Assembly (NCBI RefSeq): GCF_051014685.1
Contig: NC_135058.1
Span: 13,952,811-14,016,810, forward strand
Length of the DNA: 64,000 nt
Source of the DNA: Ptiloglossa arizonensis
Lineage: Eukaryota; Arthropoda; Insecta; Hymenoptera; Colletidae
Direction of reading: 5' to 3'
In this document: positions 1-11,769 of the stretch, piece by piece
How the letters are laid out: the number at the start of each line of letters is the position of its first letter
Position numbering within the stretch: position 1 is the stretch's first letter
The notes under the pieces: generated by a model
Databases searched by the model: none
What the model was told of the DNA's origin: nothing
What the model saw: only the letters and a program-made list of their open reading frames with translations
Translations under genes and position numbers: made by a program

Positions 1-1500
1 TTGTATTTTTAGTTCGAACAACGCTCGTCTATTTTAGACACAGTTACATCGACAATTATAATTATAATTCCACGCGTATTATTACGCGCTGCAACCTCGC
101 ATCGAGGTTTTATATTTAAAGCGTCTTCTCTTCTATATTTAAACGCGAAGATTTCATTTTATTTTCGCGATAAAAAACAATTTTAATATTATCTTCTTTA
201 TTCGTGGCTACGCGTCTGACATTACAAAAGTTTCCGGACACTTGACCGAAACGCTATTAATCTTTGAACTGCTGCAACTTCGTGAAAAATAGTCGTACGA
301 TAATCTTCGTGAAGTCGTTTCAAAGGTTGAATATTCCACTTTTATATTCCTAGGCTGAATTTCCCGGAGAATTATCTTACATTAAGAAGCGATCGAAGAA
401 GCGGAGTTGATTCTCTAAAAAAAAATTGAAAACTTCAAGTAGCTGCCAATTGTTTACACATTTTTTCACACGAATAATATTAAGACGAATTTAAAGATCG
501 AAGCTTCCCCTTTAGAACGACCTATCAAAAGTCGGTGTACGATTTTATTTTACAATGTTATTCTACTTTGAACAAAAAGGCGTCCGGTTGACATCGAAAC
601 ACGGTATGCAAACACTCATGAAATCCGTAACAACAACGCAAAACTTCTGATCAAACATCTAGAATGATAACTGAAATCAATCTTCCTAATTTCCTTGCGA
701 TTTAACCCACGCTTTAAAACGACCCAAAAAAATTACCATAGAATTAAAAATCGACAAAAATTCGAAGAGTAAAACCATCTTTCTAAAGTATCTCCAAAGA
801 AAATTATTCGAACGTTCACCACCTAATGGCGACCTTCTAAAAACTCCCAAATTCAAAGTACGTAGCTTAGAAATTTCGATTTAAAGAAATGCAAGTGCGC
901 AAAATCTGCGAAATTAATTTCGTATATTGGACCATCCCCCCGTAATCGGGACAAATATCCCTCCTGATGGGAAATATTTCTCTTTCGAGATCAACGGTGT
1001 AAATTATCGAACGCGTGTATTCCGCGAGCGGTTCACCAACCGTCTCACCTCGCGCGAATCCGAAACTCTTCGTCTAAGATGTAAAATAAAATTCACGGTA
1101 ACCCAGTTTCCAAGCATCGAATAATTCAAGCGATGGAATCGAGATCTCGGTTCCCCGCCATTCCAATTTCCTCGTCTGGCGGCGTTCAATTTTAAATACC
1201 ATTTAAAGCGTCGGTGGCGCTGGCCGAAAAACCGAAGTCCTCCGTAAGAAATTCCGCGGCTCGCGTGGTGGCAACGCTCGCAACGTGGATGTTTCGGCCG
1301 TGCTCCGCCGCGAATCAATTTTCGTCGTCCTCGTTTTTCCAGCCGAAAGTAATACACCGAGCGCCGGTCGTTCCATTCTTCGCGGCGAAGTGAAAAGTAA
1401 TCGACAAGTACCGATAAAAGTTGTAATACCCTTCCGAGCCCGTAACATCGCGGAACACCGAAGACCAGGGGGTGTGGAAGGGGTGCGAAGGAGATGTGGG
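1..1500. other. AT-rich then mixed DNA without a gene
   Basis: The first ~900 bases are AT-rich with stops in every frame. From about 1000 the GC and CpG content rises and short overlapping frames appear on both strands, as expected from base composition. No domain, splice pair or RNA gene was recognised here. Confidence 0.6.
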
Positions 1501-1529
1501 TAGGGGTAGGGGCTGCGGATCGATGGATC

Positions 1530-1553
1530 GCGGGTTCGAATTGGCGAACCCGC
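1530..1553. repeat. Perfect 9-bp hairpin
   Basis: GCGGGTTCG and CGAACCCGC face each other across a 6-base AATTGG loop. The sequence is symmetric enough to mimic a tRNA T-arm, but no acceptor, D or anticodon arm surrounds it. It lies just before a purine-rich, A-rich tract (about 1568-1623). Confidence 0.6.
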
Positions 1554-1567
1554 TGAAACGACACCCG

Positions 1568-1623
1568 AGGGAATAGAGGAGAGAAGAAAAAAAAAAAAAG
1601 AAGAAAAAAGGAAAAAAAAGGAC
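1568..1623 (+). repeat. Purine/A-rich low-complexity tract
   Basis: An uninterrupted run of G and A with long A blocks. It resembles microsatellite decay or a degenerate poly-A tail. No target-site duplication or retroelement body was seen next to it, so a retroposition origin is not supported. Confidence 0.6.
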
Positions 1624-1789
1624 AGTAATATCGGCCAGGATTATTATGGTGCGCCAGTCTCGCACAATGGTTATTGTACGTGGATACGGGGAGGGCATGA
1701 ATATTTTGTTGGGTTCCGCGCGTCGTTGTAATCTTTGCCTGGCGAAAACCTGCGGGGAAAAGAGCCAAGGGGAAGGGCTGACTGAGAGA

Positions 1790-1899
1790 AGGATAAAGGG
1801 ACGTCGGAGAAGGATTCGTCAGAGAGACTTCTTTATCATCCGGCGTGTGTGTCTCCCTGGTAACGCGTGCATCTTCGGACCTGGCACGGTCGTTAAGCA
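1790..1899. repeat. Dispersed repeat A, copy 1
   Basis: This ~110-base stretch aligns with 2598-2712. Shared blocks include GGATTCGTCAGAGAGA, ACTTCTTTAT and GCATCTTCGGACCT in the same order and orientation, with small indels between them. The two copies are about 800 bases apart and diverged. Short open frames across each copy give related peptides only because the DNA is related. Confidence 0.7.
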
Positions 1900-2597
1900 C
1901 GATTACGCTCCGGGGGGGCGTGTCGTTAGTCACGGGAATTACGAGAGCATAATTTTGTGATTTGTATAAATGAAAGTTCTACCCTGCTCGCGGACCCCAG
2001 TTCGGTTCTGCGGCGTGATCGTACGCCGCCCGAGATCGTAAGATTCACGGCAGGTGTTGCGAGCTGCACCGAATACGATAACCGCGACGATATCTCCTTT
2101 CTGGTTAGTTCCGCGGTAAAAGTATATATCGCGTGTGGCGGAGGAAATTAAATTTGGAAAGTTTTCGGTTCTGTGCAAGTTTACCATAGAATCGATACTA
2201 ACCGAGATATCGAGCTTAACTTTTTCGTCTCGGTACTAACGGGGCGGTCTTGTTTGTTCGTTCCGTGAAAAGTAAAATGAGAAATGGACGGAGAAGCTTC
2301 TGTTTAACTGTTTTCTATTTTATTTTTATAAATATTACACAATATACTATATAATACTGGTAGAATATTTCGTGTTGGCCCAATCAAAGTATTCGCAAGG
2401 TAAATTTTCTAACTCGAGTCTCTCGGATATGATCTGTCGGGGTAGACGAATATTTGATGAATATTTTACGAATGTTTTACGAATTTTTAATCAGTTCACC
2501 GATCGTGTAAACAGGCTACCTGCAATGTCGTCGCAAAATATTTCGTCTGGCGTCATTTTTGCCAAACGAAAAGCTGAAAGTGAGAGGGAGCCCGAAG

Positions 2598-2712
2598 GAA
2601 GAATAAAAGAGCATCGAGGGTGGAGGATTCGTCAGAGAGAGACTTCTTTATTATCTCTCGCGTCTCTCCCTTGGAAACGCATGCATCTTCGGACCTACCG
2701 TCATTTAGTTGC
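2598..2712. repeat. Dispersed repeat A, copy 2
   Basis: Second copy of the repeat at 1790-1899, same orientation. An open frame of 140 codons on the + strand (2372-2794) runs through it, but its central part is repeat-derived and the rest has no recognised domain, so it is not called as a gene. Confidence 0.65.
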
Positions 2713-2996
2713 GCGCTCGGTCCCTTCTTCTCCCCCTCATGGTTGCCGCGTGCACGCTTCCTCCGGCGGAGTTCGTAAATTTTTCGAATGCTAATGCAGA
2801 GATCACGGAAACGAAGAACTTTATTTGCGTCGGCCGATTCGACGACCGGAACTCGAAGAGATAGCGCGGTTCCGGCGTTATACAACGTTCATGGCGAGGG
2901 TAAATGTCGTTAGCGACTAAACTAGACGTAACGAGCGGTAAATTCGAATTCTGGATCTTTATGTGGGTAATTTGTCGTCCTTGGAAGACTTTGAAA

Positions 2997-3015
2997 ATAT
3001 ATATATATATATATA
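2997..3015. repeat. (AT)n microsatellite
   Basis: About nine AT dinucleotides in a row, perfect. Confidence 0.85.
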
Positions 3016-3104
3016 GGTCACTGGGTCGATAACGTGCTCACACGATGAACGAAAATTTCAAAGTAATATAGAGTAAATAATCATTTATCTCGTGACCTGG
3101 AATG

Positions 3105-3270
3105 AAAAAAATTAATGTAAAAATTGACCAACTACGACTTTAGAGTATCACTGAAATGTCAGATACGAAGAAGAAAAATAAACATTGACAAACTATGGTT
3201 TTGGAGTATTACTGAAATGTCAGATACGAAGAATAGAAATAAAAATTGACAAACTGAGTTTAGAGCACCC
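3105..3270. repeat. 61-bp tandem repeat, ~2.5 copies
   Basis: Units begin near ATTGACMAACT at 3123, 3184 and 3245. Each carries GAGTATYACTGAAATGTCAGATACGAAG or a remnant; the third copy is truncated after about 20 bases. AT-rich and non-coding in all frames. Confidence 0.8.
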
Positions 3271-3279
3271 GAGTCGAGT

Positions 3280-4490
3280 CTTCGACAATGTTACCAGTGA
3301 TCGTTCAGTATCGTGTGTAAGATAAAACAATTTTATTCATTTAGTCGAAAAGAAATATCTATGTGTAAACTTTGAGTCGTTCGTGTAATTAGAAAGAGCA
3401 CACGCGCGAGACAGTTTGTCCCGAAGCACCGGAGGCACTGTCGCTAGCTGCCACGTATTCAAATTCAAGGAAAAAATGGGTTTTGGAATGTCCATTAGGC
3501 AAGGGATACGAACCGAGTAGCAAAGAGGAAATTTCTTCTCAAGGGGTAGAATTTTCTCGCTCGTCCCTCGTTCTCCGGGGTTAGACAAACGAGACCTGAC
3601 GTAACACTTCCGCGGAAGAATTCCATCCTGAGATTGAAAATAGAATTTCAAACTTTTCCTGCTGTTTTTACCGGTAACGCAGTCACGGTTTCCTTAAGAG
3701 GCCAGGAAATGGTTGAACGTGTTACGTTACAACGTCGAGTTTCAAATTTTATGCGCACCACACCACTCCTCGATGACCCATAATTACGATCCGATTACGC
3801 GCGCCTTTAAAATTAACATTCGGTAATGGAAAACCGGACGTTGGAACGTTTTCGTTCTACGTGGCGTACCTGGGAAATTCCTGAACGGAAATATTCAACT
3901 GAAAAGTATACGTAATAAAAAATTCACTCTTCTCTCGCTACTTGAGAGTTTTCTAGATTTTCGAGTTGTTTAATTTTTTTTTCCACCGCTGCGTATACAC
4001 ATCTTTAAGCACACACGGGAAAAGCACGATAAGTATTTTTGTAAAGTTTCCGGCTTCTAAACTAACTCGAACGAGAAGTTCTCCGTGGGTCACAGATGAC
4101 ATTGTAAGTGCATGTATGAAACTTTGGAACCGGTTCAATAGTACAATGCGTTTCGTGATACTGTGGTTCGTAATTTGTCCAAATAAAAATATTACGTGCA
4201 TCGATAAATAACGTTGCGTAGCACTTTACGTTTCTCGATAGATCTAAAGGGGAAATCTTCCATGAGTAGTCGATGATGTACGAAATATAATCCACGCGCG
4301 ACGAATTCAGAAGCTAATTGGATCCCGTTTCGTCCCATTGCGATAATTGAAAAACACGAGTAAGCACGATATATTTTTAATGTTGGTAATTCTTCGTGCT
4401 CTGCATACCCGTTTCGTTGTAAAGTGTGGCACGGTTGGCGAGAAAAGGGAAAAGGTGAATGGACATCAATTTTCATGCACGGCGCGGCAC
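3280..4490. other. Mixed non-coding stretch
   Basis: No exon, RNA gene or repeat array was recognised. Open frames here are short and overlap on opposite strands. A minus-strand frame of 140 codons (4192-4614) enters dispersed repeat B and is not accepted as a gene. Confidence 0.5.
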
Positions 4491-4499
4491 GGTCGTGGA

Positions 4500-4675
4500 T
4501 TAATGAACATGGTTGCAAATGAAACGAACCTATCGCGTAACCGTACGATAGGTGTGACAAATGACGGCAGAAAAGGCGGTGGTGCACGCACGAGAAGAAA
4601 ACAGTGCGTTTCAACTTCCGGACACTCGACGATACGATGAATAGCGTTGCAATTAACGAAGCGGTTGTTGTACAT
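4500..4675. repeat. Dispersed repeat B, copy 1
   Basis: GGTTGCAAATGAAACGAACC followed by TATCGC, a GATAAATGACG-like block, and later AACGAAGCGGTTG are shared in order with 5460-5680. The copies are ~960 bases apart. Copy 2 carries extra sequence between the blocks. Minus-strand frames through both copies share a peptide like AIGSFHLQP, which is a by-product of the DNA repeat. Confidence 0.7.
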
Positions 4676-5459
4676 CTCGACGGCGTACCTTGTTAAAAAA
4701 TTAATTGCAAGTGGTTTGTCGACGAACTGGTTCTGTCAGACGGTATCAAAATTCTCCTAATGGCAAGAAAAGTGAACACAATCGCTGCATCGGCGTGTAC
4801 GTGAAACCCAAACCTTGGAACATTTACCGAAATTGGTTCCGACTTGTTACGCATACCGAAAGGAATAAAAATAAACGCGAAACATTAGTAACGATTCTTT
4901 GGTCTTAGATTTCTTTTCAATTCTTAGATTTCTTTTCAACTCTTGGAAGAAGGTTCCCCGTTACGAAACAAAATTAATTCTCAACTTGACTATCGAATAA
5001 TTAAATACAAGTAAAAAGAATATAAGAGGGACATTGGTGGAAAGCGTAAAAATTATTAAGGCAAAAACTATCGAAGAAGTCACGAGCGTGGCGAAAGAAT
5101 TACTCTGAGCCAAGTGAGAAAAAGAAAATTCAAAATGGTCGGTAGTGAGAGATATTTTCCCGGAACGAGTAAAATCAAGGGGTGGAAGTTCAAACGTATA
5201 AAAATCTTTAACGTGAGAAATATCGAAGAAGCGATCCTAAACTGAAAGTCTGCCCTGTTCTGGACAGAGTGCACCGACCAAATTGCGCACAGTCGAGTTA
5301 GCGAAAGAGCATCGGACTGTAACTCGATGCTCTTATTTAACTCGAGCGCGAATCGATTCCTCGTCCGTCGCAACTGGTGGAAAAACGAGCGGCAAGAAGA
5401 GACAAGGGGACATGGGGTTGTCTTGCGAGACACGAAAGAATTACGGAGCGAAACAGCCA

Positions 5460-5680
5460 GTATTAATGGACGCGGTTGCAAATGAAACGAACCTATCGCA
5501 GGACTCGTGCGGCCCGAGCGTGATAAATGACGTCCGAGAGGCGTTCGCCACGAGGAGGGAAAAGAAGGCGACGCCACGCGTCGGCACGCCGCTGGTAACG
5601 CGGAACGACCGTCCCCCCGTGAAGAACAACGTCGCCGTCGGTTCCACGGCTAACGAAGCGGTTGGTAATGGAAACGGGAG
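5460..5680. repeat. Dispersed repeat B, copy 2
   Basis: Direct-repeat partner of 4500-4675. It is CpG-richer than copy 1 and about 45 bases longer between the conserved blocks. A 165-codon minus frame (5080-5577) passes through it; its second half is hydrophobic and low in complexity, and no family is recognisable. Confidence 0.65.
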
Positions 5681-5734
5681 ACAGTCACTTGGCGACCAAT
5701 GTGTAATGGCTCGTACGGAGTTTCCTTAAAAACA

Positions 5735-6500
5735 TGGAGTCACGGTGCAGACGTCCACGCGGACCGATGCAAGACGAATAGAATAATGTTTTCGAAAGTG
5801 TATTGAACGCTTTAAGTGAAAATAGGGGGAGGTGTTACTTTTTTTTCTAATAGGTTTCTTTGGAGATATAGAGTCACTGTAGAAACGTTCTGAGCGCTAT
5901 AAAAAGAGTAGAATGCTTTTGAAAGTGTATTGAACGCTTTGGGTAAAAATAGGGGGAAGTGTAATTTTTTTTCTATTGGGTTTCTTTGGAGATATAGAGT
6001 CACTGTAGAAATGTTCAGAGCGCTATAAAAAGAGTAGAATGCTTTCGAAAGTCTATTGAACTCTTTGGATGGAAATAGAGGCAAATGTAATTTTTTTTGT
6101 AATAGTTTCTTTAGAAATATAGAGTCACTGTAGAAATATTCAGAACGCTATAATAAAAGTAGAATGCTTCTGAAAGTGTATTGAACTCTTTGTGTGAAAA
6201 TAAGGAGAGGTGTCATTTTGTTTTCTAACGGGTTTTTTTGGGAAATATAGAGTCACTATAGAAATATTCAGAGCGCTATAAAAATAGTAGAATACTTTCG
6301 AAAGTCTATTGAACTCTTTGCGTGAAAATAAGGAGAAGTGTCACTTTTTTTTATAACGGGTTTTTTTTTTAAATATAGAGTTACTGTAGAAACGTTCAGA
6401 GCGCTATAAAAAGAGTAGAATGCTTTCGAAAGTGTATTGAACTCTTTGGGTGAAAATAGAATTTTGTTTCTAGTGTTCACGATTTTCTGTGTGGAAATAT
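5735..6500. repeat. Minisatellite, ~127-bp unit, about six copies
   Basis: The phrase ATAGAGTCACTGTAGAAA recurs at about 5737 (diverged), 5871, 5997, 6122, 6250 and 6378, spacing 125-134 bases. Each unit continues with CAGAGCGCTATAAAAAGAGT, a TTTCGAAAGTGTATTGAAC block, a GTGAAAATAGG block and a T-rich spacer. Copies 2-6 are closest to each other and the first is degenerate. Frames on the minus strand (5812-6084, 6268-6480) are open only because the unit is, and they repeat a peptide like SKAFYSFYSALN. Confidence 0.9.
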
Positions 6501-8290
6501 TGAGTATCTTACGCTAAATAATTTAGCTCCTATGCTGAAATTTATATTCACTATAGTGAACGCGTCGAGTGAGTCTACTTATCAAATTCCGTTGGACACA
6601 GTGGACATTCGGTGATTGGTCGAAGGATTATTATACCCGAATCGATGATGGATGGAGAACTTGCAAGAGGAGGAAATGTTTGATGGCCCTCTGGTGGGAT
6701 GTGACGCCTAACCTATACACACCGTACTATACAATACAATCGTAACTCCTCGACCGAGGTGATATCGTTCGATAATGTCGTTCGCCTCAAATTTTACAAA
6801 ACTAACAATTTTTTCAAACTTCCAAAAATAAGATTCTCCCAAAATGAAACTTCAAACGCTTCACTTTTTAAATAAAAATTAATCAAAATCGTTCCACTCG
6901 ATTCGAACTTTTCTCAAATTCTTTCGAGTCATTTTTCGCAATTTTTGACACCGTTGCGCGATTCTATTATTCTTTAAAAATCATCGATATTACAGTTTTA
7001 ATGCACCCTGTAATCCACACGAGGTGTCAGACCGAATTTATTCCTGGTCGATGTCACACCTAAATTTACCTTCTACGAAACTCGCGTTTCGGATCACCCA
7101 ATAACGAATTTCACGACACCACGCGTACATGTACAGTATGGGCAGAGCATGAGAGACAGGAGGTCTGGTTGAGTCAGGTCGGTACGAAGAATTGCGTGGA
7201 ATTCGTTTGCGTTTTAATGAACATGCGAATGATCGTGGTTCTTCCACCGTTCAGCGCAGACCAACTTCCGTGTCCACCTGTTTTCCGCGCGCGTCATTCA
7301 CACGGAATTGTAAAGCGGGACGAGGAAGAAACTCGTTTCCATTTTGGTCAACTCGCTCGTTGTTCGGGTTCGGTGTTATTCGACGCTGGTTGCATCGCTC
7401 TCCGGCGACGAGAAACAGCTTGCGACGTCGTATATTTTCGCGCTAATTCTAATTACTAAAACAGAACGTTTCCGTGTCTTTCGACGGGTCCTATAACGCG
7501 CGTGTTGCTACACTCGTATCGAGGAGAATGGTCTATGGGGTCTTGCAACGCGATTTATCGTAAACTCGACACGTCGGTTGCGCTACCGTAACGTTATTCC
7601 TACCTTTAAATCCTACTTAAATGTCAATTCGTTGGAAATGAATTTTTAAATTAATTCTTGCGGTAGCATTTCTCCACGAGTATTAAACAAATTTCGTAAA
7701 GGAGATCTCGCTACTTTCGTGTGGGGTAGAATGTACTCTTGGATTTTATATCGCAATGTGTGATAAATGTATTTTTATTTCTATTGAACGACAACTGATT
7801 GTCAAAACTAAATATTGAAAATATTTCTGTTTTCTAAAAATCTTACTAAATCGACGATATTGCTATATTACTTGTACAGCGAGTACAGAATCAAGAGTAG
7901 CATGTTTTATGGTGCATTGCTTCGCACTGTAGGGATTGTTATAAACATCGACGCAAATACAAAATTTAGCTCGAGATTCTTTCAACAAGCAGCAAAGTTT
8001 ACTTAAAAATTTGTTAATTTTAATCTCACTTTCTTCTGCTCGAATTTCCTCTGCACTTTATTCCACCGAGTCTTCGCCTTGTATAAATTTACATCTACCA
8101 AGAAAGTTTTAATTCTCTATTCTAAAAATTATCTTAATAAGATTTACAATCCACAATGCAGACGTACAACGGAACTGAATCGAAACAAAATAATGATTAT
8201 TTATGTTCGTGTCGAAATAATAAAAGTTCCTCGATGCACAAGCGCTGTAATAAAACTTCTTAACTACAATGAAACTCATCTGTGAAATAC
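6500..8290. other. Non-coding stretch, AT-rich at the end
   Basis: No gene recognised. At 7003 there is an isolated GCACCCTGTAAT, related to the CACCCTGTA motif found at 18431, 19034 and 26606. Overlapping short frames at 7169-7459 show no domain. 7600-8290 is AT-rich. Confidence 0.5.
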
Positions 8291-8309
8291 ACAAATTTTG
8301 ATACGAATT

Positions 8310-8470
8310 TTAAAAAATATTACATTCCTCTGGTGACAAATTTTGTTCCTTTGGCAATAAATAATAGGAAAGAGAAGAGGTCCTAACTTTGAAAAATATT
8401 ACCCGACGTAAAAAATATTACATTCCTTTGACTATGAACAGTAGGAAAGAAAAGAATCCTACTCTGGCGT
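8310..8470. repeat. Degenerate ~98-bp tandem duplication
   Basis: AAAAAATATTACATTCCT occurs at 8312 and 8410. Each is followed by a TTTG- or CTGGTGAC-type block, an AATAGGAAAGARAAGA block and a TCCTA block. Two diverged copies, AT-rich. Confidence 0.65.
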
Positions 8471-8479
8471 ATAAAAATT

Positions 8480-11450
8480 TTACTAGGAAACTAAAGAAAA
8501 TATTTCACATCTTCGGTAAGAAATACCATCGAAGAGGTCTACTATTATAACCAAAATAGAAAAAAAAAACCAATACTTCCTCTTAGATTCCAAAATCTTC
8601 GTCTACCAAAGAAGGGTGCTCGAATCGAGCCGAGACGGCGGGAAACTTTTAAACAAAAAGTAATGTATGATAATTACGCGATAAAGAAACATGGAATAAT
8701 AAATGTGAAGCTGTCGAAGTCATCGTCATCTCGCACACGTAACTCGCGGAACAGCGGGTCCCGATTCGCGAGTATCGGTTCTGTGGTCTTTTATTCGCGG
8801 CGGTAAGCGGCAGCAACATCGTCGAATAAAATAGTGCGTCGGCGGGATAACCAGGAAGAACCTTCTCGCGAGATATCCGGAAAGACAGCAATATGCACGT
8901 CGGATGAAGTAAGGGGGCTGTAAAATTTCTGCTGCGCTTCGCAACTTCCGGCCCGCATTTGATGCCGTAGAGAGGGAGGGGGTGGACCTCCACAGCCAGC
9001 ACTTGTCGAATTCGGTGTTATGAGGTGGAAAACAGCTTTTAAAAATAGCCGAATAACGTGTTTCCGATGCGCATTTACGTACGTGCGGTAACTTCGATCC
9101 GATTATCCCCACCCCCTCCACCGCCACATATTCCCTTCTCCCGTACACGTACGCGTGCGCGTACGCGGGCCGGCCGGTTGCCTCGTATAAATTTTCTAAT
9201 GCTATCTCCATAATTCTGTCTCCCTTCCCGCGCGAGTGTCGCCCGCGGGAAAATACGGCGGGCGAAGCGTTGCTAACGTATCAGAAATAAAAGGCGGATC
9301 ACCGTGGGTGTTCCGCGTAGCACGACCGGGGTATCGCTTTCGCCGTTATTCCGCTGTAAAATTTAGCGGCGCGTCATTCGAAATTTATACACCGACCCTC
9401 GCTTCGAGTCGTTCCCGCGGCCGAGCACCATCGGCCGCGGGTCGCGTTCGCGGTCTTTTGAAAATTTAACGAAACTATCGGCCCGGTGTATTGTTCACCG
9501 TGCATATTTAATCGGTTGAGCTAGTAATAACCGCTCGTGTGACGTCGTTCGAACGATGCTCGCGATAATCGTCGTCGTTGCGCGCCGCGTTAATTACGAA
9601 ACGGTTGGTCCACGCCTCGACAATTTCGTCCGCCGGGAATCCTTCGGGGACTCGAAACCGAGACTCACCGGCGCAGATCGGCAAATAAGACACGTAGAAT
9701 CGTTAGCGTGGTTGCTCAGCACGTAAGATAAAAATCAACCGACGGTGTCCACACCCGTGCTGCTTAATTCCTTTATTCATGAACGTCTCGGCCCGTTAGG
9801 TCTCGGGTCTCCTTCAACCGGATAGAAGTTGTTACTTTGAAATAACAGAACGGGAAAGAGTTTTAACTGCGCGGAATGCAACTAGATGGGAGGTTGTTGC
9901 GCGTTACCGAGCTCGGAATTAGCTGATATTTTAGACATGTACACGCTCGAGTCGGGAAAATTAAATAAAATGTAAGTCGGAAAAGAAACGGGGGAATGTG
10001 TACGCGAGGCAGATATGGTTTTGTAAATGGCGCGCGCATTAGAGAGCGGAGGTAGCGATCGTGGAGAGGAGTCTTGTTGAAGAGAATGATTAGTTTTGAA
10101 AATTGACCAAGAACGCGTAAATTGATATTATTTAATGCGCAATCATCGAGTCATTTAACTAAAATTCAATTTTTTTAATAATCTTTCATAGAGGTGTACG
10201 GTACAATCGGTGTAAATTTTTTATAGATTGTATAACCGAGTAGTCGATCGTTCCGATCGGAAGTGATCAGGAAATATGCAATAAAATTTGTTCATACGAG
10301 ACTTCGTTGCCGAGAAAATCGATTTTGAATACTCGTCTGGCACGCGTACACTTGACTGCGTTTCCACTTAACAAGAATCGCTGTAGGCACTCTGCTTGCA
10401 TTCGTGTGTATAAACATTGCCAATATCATGATTTGTTTCGTGTCAGACCTGCTAGCTTACTTTTATCTACATGAAAATTTCAAGTTCGATCATTCTCTGT
10501 ACAATGGCTGGGTACAACTTTTCCGATTTTTCGCGCCATATTGGACAGATGTGCGTATCTTTTTTTCTCGCACATTTCTTTTATTATTAAATCTTTCTCT
10601 CGATTTGTATAATACACTGACTTCAATTTCTCTTTGGTCGAACTTCGATTTATCCTCGATCACTTTTATTAATAACTCTCTCGTTACTTTTGTGTTTGTT
10701 CAATTAAATGTATAGGATTGTAAGGTTAGGTTTCGTGTACCTTTATGGCCATTCCTCGCAATTTACGTATTCGTATATATTTTCACTCCAACATTCGCCA
10801 ATCCACGAATTTGTTACGTAATAAAGGCGTTAGAGTAAATTACCAAAGTTAAATTGTACAAGGTGTTCCGGAACAAACTTCGGAAAATTAACAGGTGTGA
10901 AAGGTAGAAAATGGTAAATACGAGTAAGGTATAATGTGTCGACTTTAACTTTTGGGTTCTCTTCGGAAGATAATTAACAGGGTTTAACCTACATCTCAGA
11001 GCTAATAAAAATGGTGCCGCAAACTTTTTTCTCCCGAAACGTAGGCGTCACGGACTCTTACTTTATCCACTCCCAACAATCTCTTCTCGTTAAAATTTGT
11101 GAACAATTTTCGTTAAAACTTGTAATAAAATTACACTAAAACCGAAAACAATTGTACTTAATTTTGAAAGTTTGAGTTGCCTTAATATTTAAAGGCTGAA
11201 CGTACTCGGTAAATTCCCAAGCAACGGTCAAAATAAAATTGATACTAATTTTATAAATATCTAAATTAAAAATGTTGAGTTTCCTTCAATTTTTAATACA
11301 TAACACATCTGTTAATTCCCTGCATAACCATAGAAAGAAAATTTTGGTTAGACATAGAACACACTTGTCAAATTCTCAAATAATCGTCGACATAGAAACA
11401 TAAAATTGAGGTTAGGTTTGCAACATCTTTTACTAAATAAAGAAATAAAA
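8480..11450. other. Mostly non-coding, with a CpG-rich block at 8700-9720
   Basis: 8700-9720 is CpG-rich, with overlapping frames on both strands that show no codon-like bias. 9970-11450 is AT-rich. A 103-codon hydrophobic + frame (10404-10715) has no recognised domain and could be chance. TACAAGGTGTTCCGGAACA at about 10857 resembles the end motif of insect DNA-transposon remnants, but no partner end was found. Confidence 0.45.
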
Positions 11451-11456
11451 GTACTA

Positions 11457-11561
11457 TTGAACAGTACTAGGTTGTTTAATAAGTTTTGTCGTTCGATAAA
11501 ACAAATTGAACATAGGTTGTTGAATAAGTTTCGTCGTTCGATGAAACTTATTGAACAGTAC
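11457..11561. repeat. 45-bp tandem repeat, each unit a potential hairpin
   Basis: TAGGTTGTT begins at 11468 and 11513. TTGAACAGTACTA flanks the pair at 11457 and 11549. The second unit folds as AATAAGTTTC / GAAACTTATT around GTCGTTCGAT; the first folds with GTTTT / AAAAC around the same loop. Both copies keep the loop while the stem sequence differs. Confidence 0.7.
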
Positions 11562-11752
11562 TACATTGAACAAGCTATCCCATAAAAGCTCGTAATAACG
11601 GTTTCCTTGTGGCAAAGCGCAATAAAAAAAAAAAAAAAAGAAAAGAGAACCCCATGAAAAAACAGATTTGTCATCCGGAGAAAATGACAGTAGCAGACTC
11701 TTAATACAATTCGGGGACAACGGATGCAAAAGTAATGGAACAGAACAAAAGT

Positions 11753-11767
11753 GGGGGGGGGGGGGGG
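11753..11767 (+). repeat. Run of 15 G
   Basis: A homopolymer of fifteen guanines. It can form G4 structures and is a likely place for length variation or assembly error. Confidence 0.85.
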
Positions 11768-11769
11768 CC

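Noticed and set aside
1568..1623. Poly-A tail of a retroelement
   Set aside because: Mixed G/A tract with no element body and no target-site duplication found.
5080..5577. 165-codon minus frame
   Set aside because: Crosses dispersed repeat B and shares its peptide with the frame at 4192-4614 only through the DNA repeat.
5812..6480. Two minus frames with repeated SKAFYSFYSALN-like peptides
   Set aside because: They are the translated minisatellite unit; the unit length varies by non-multiples of three.
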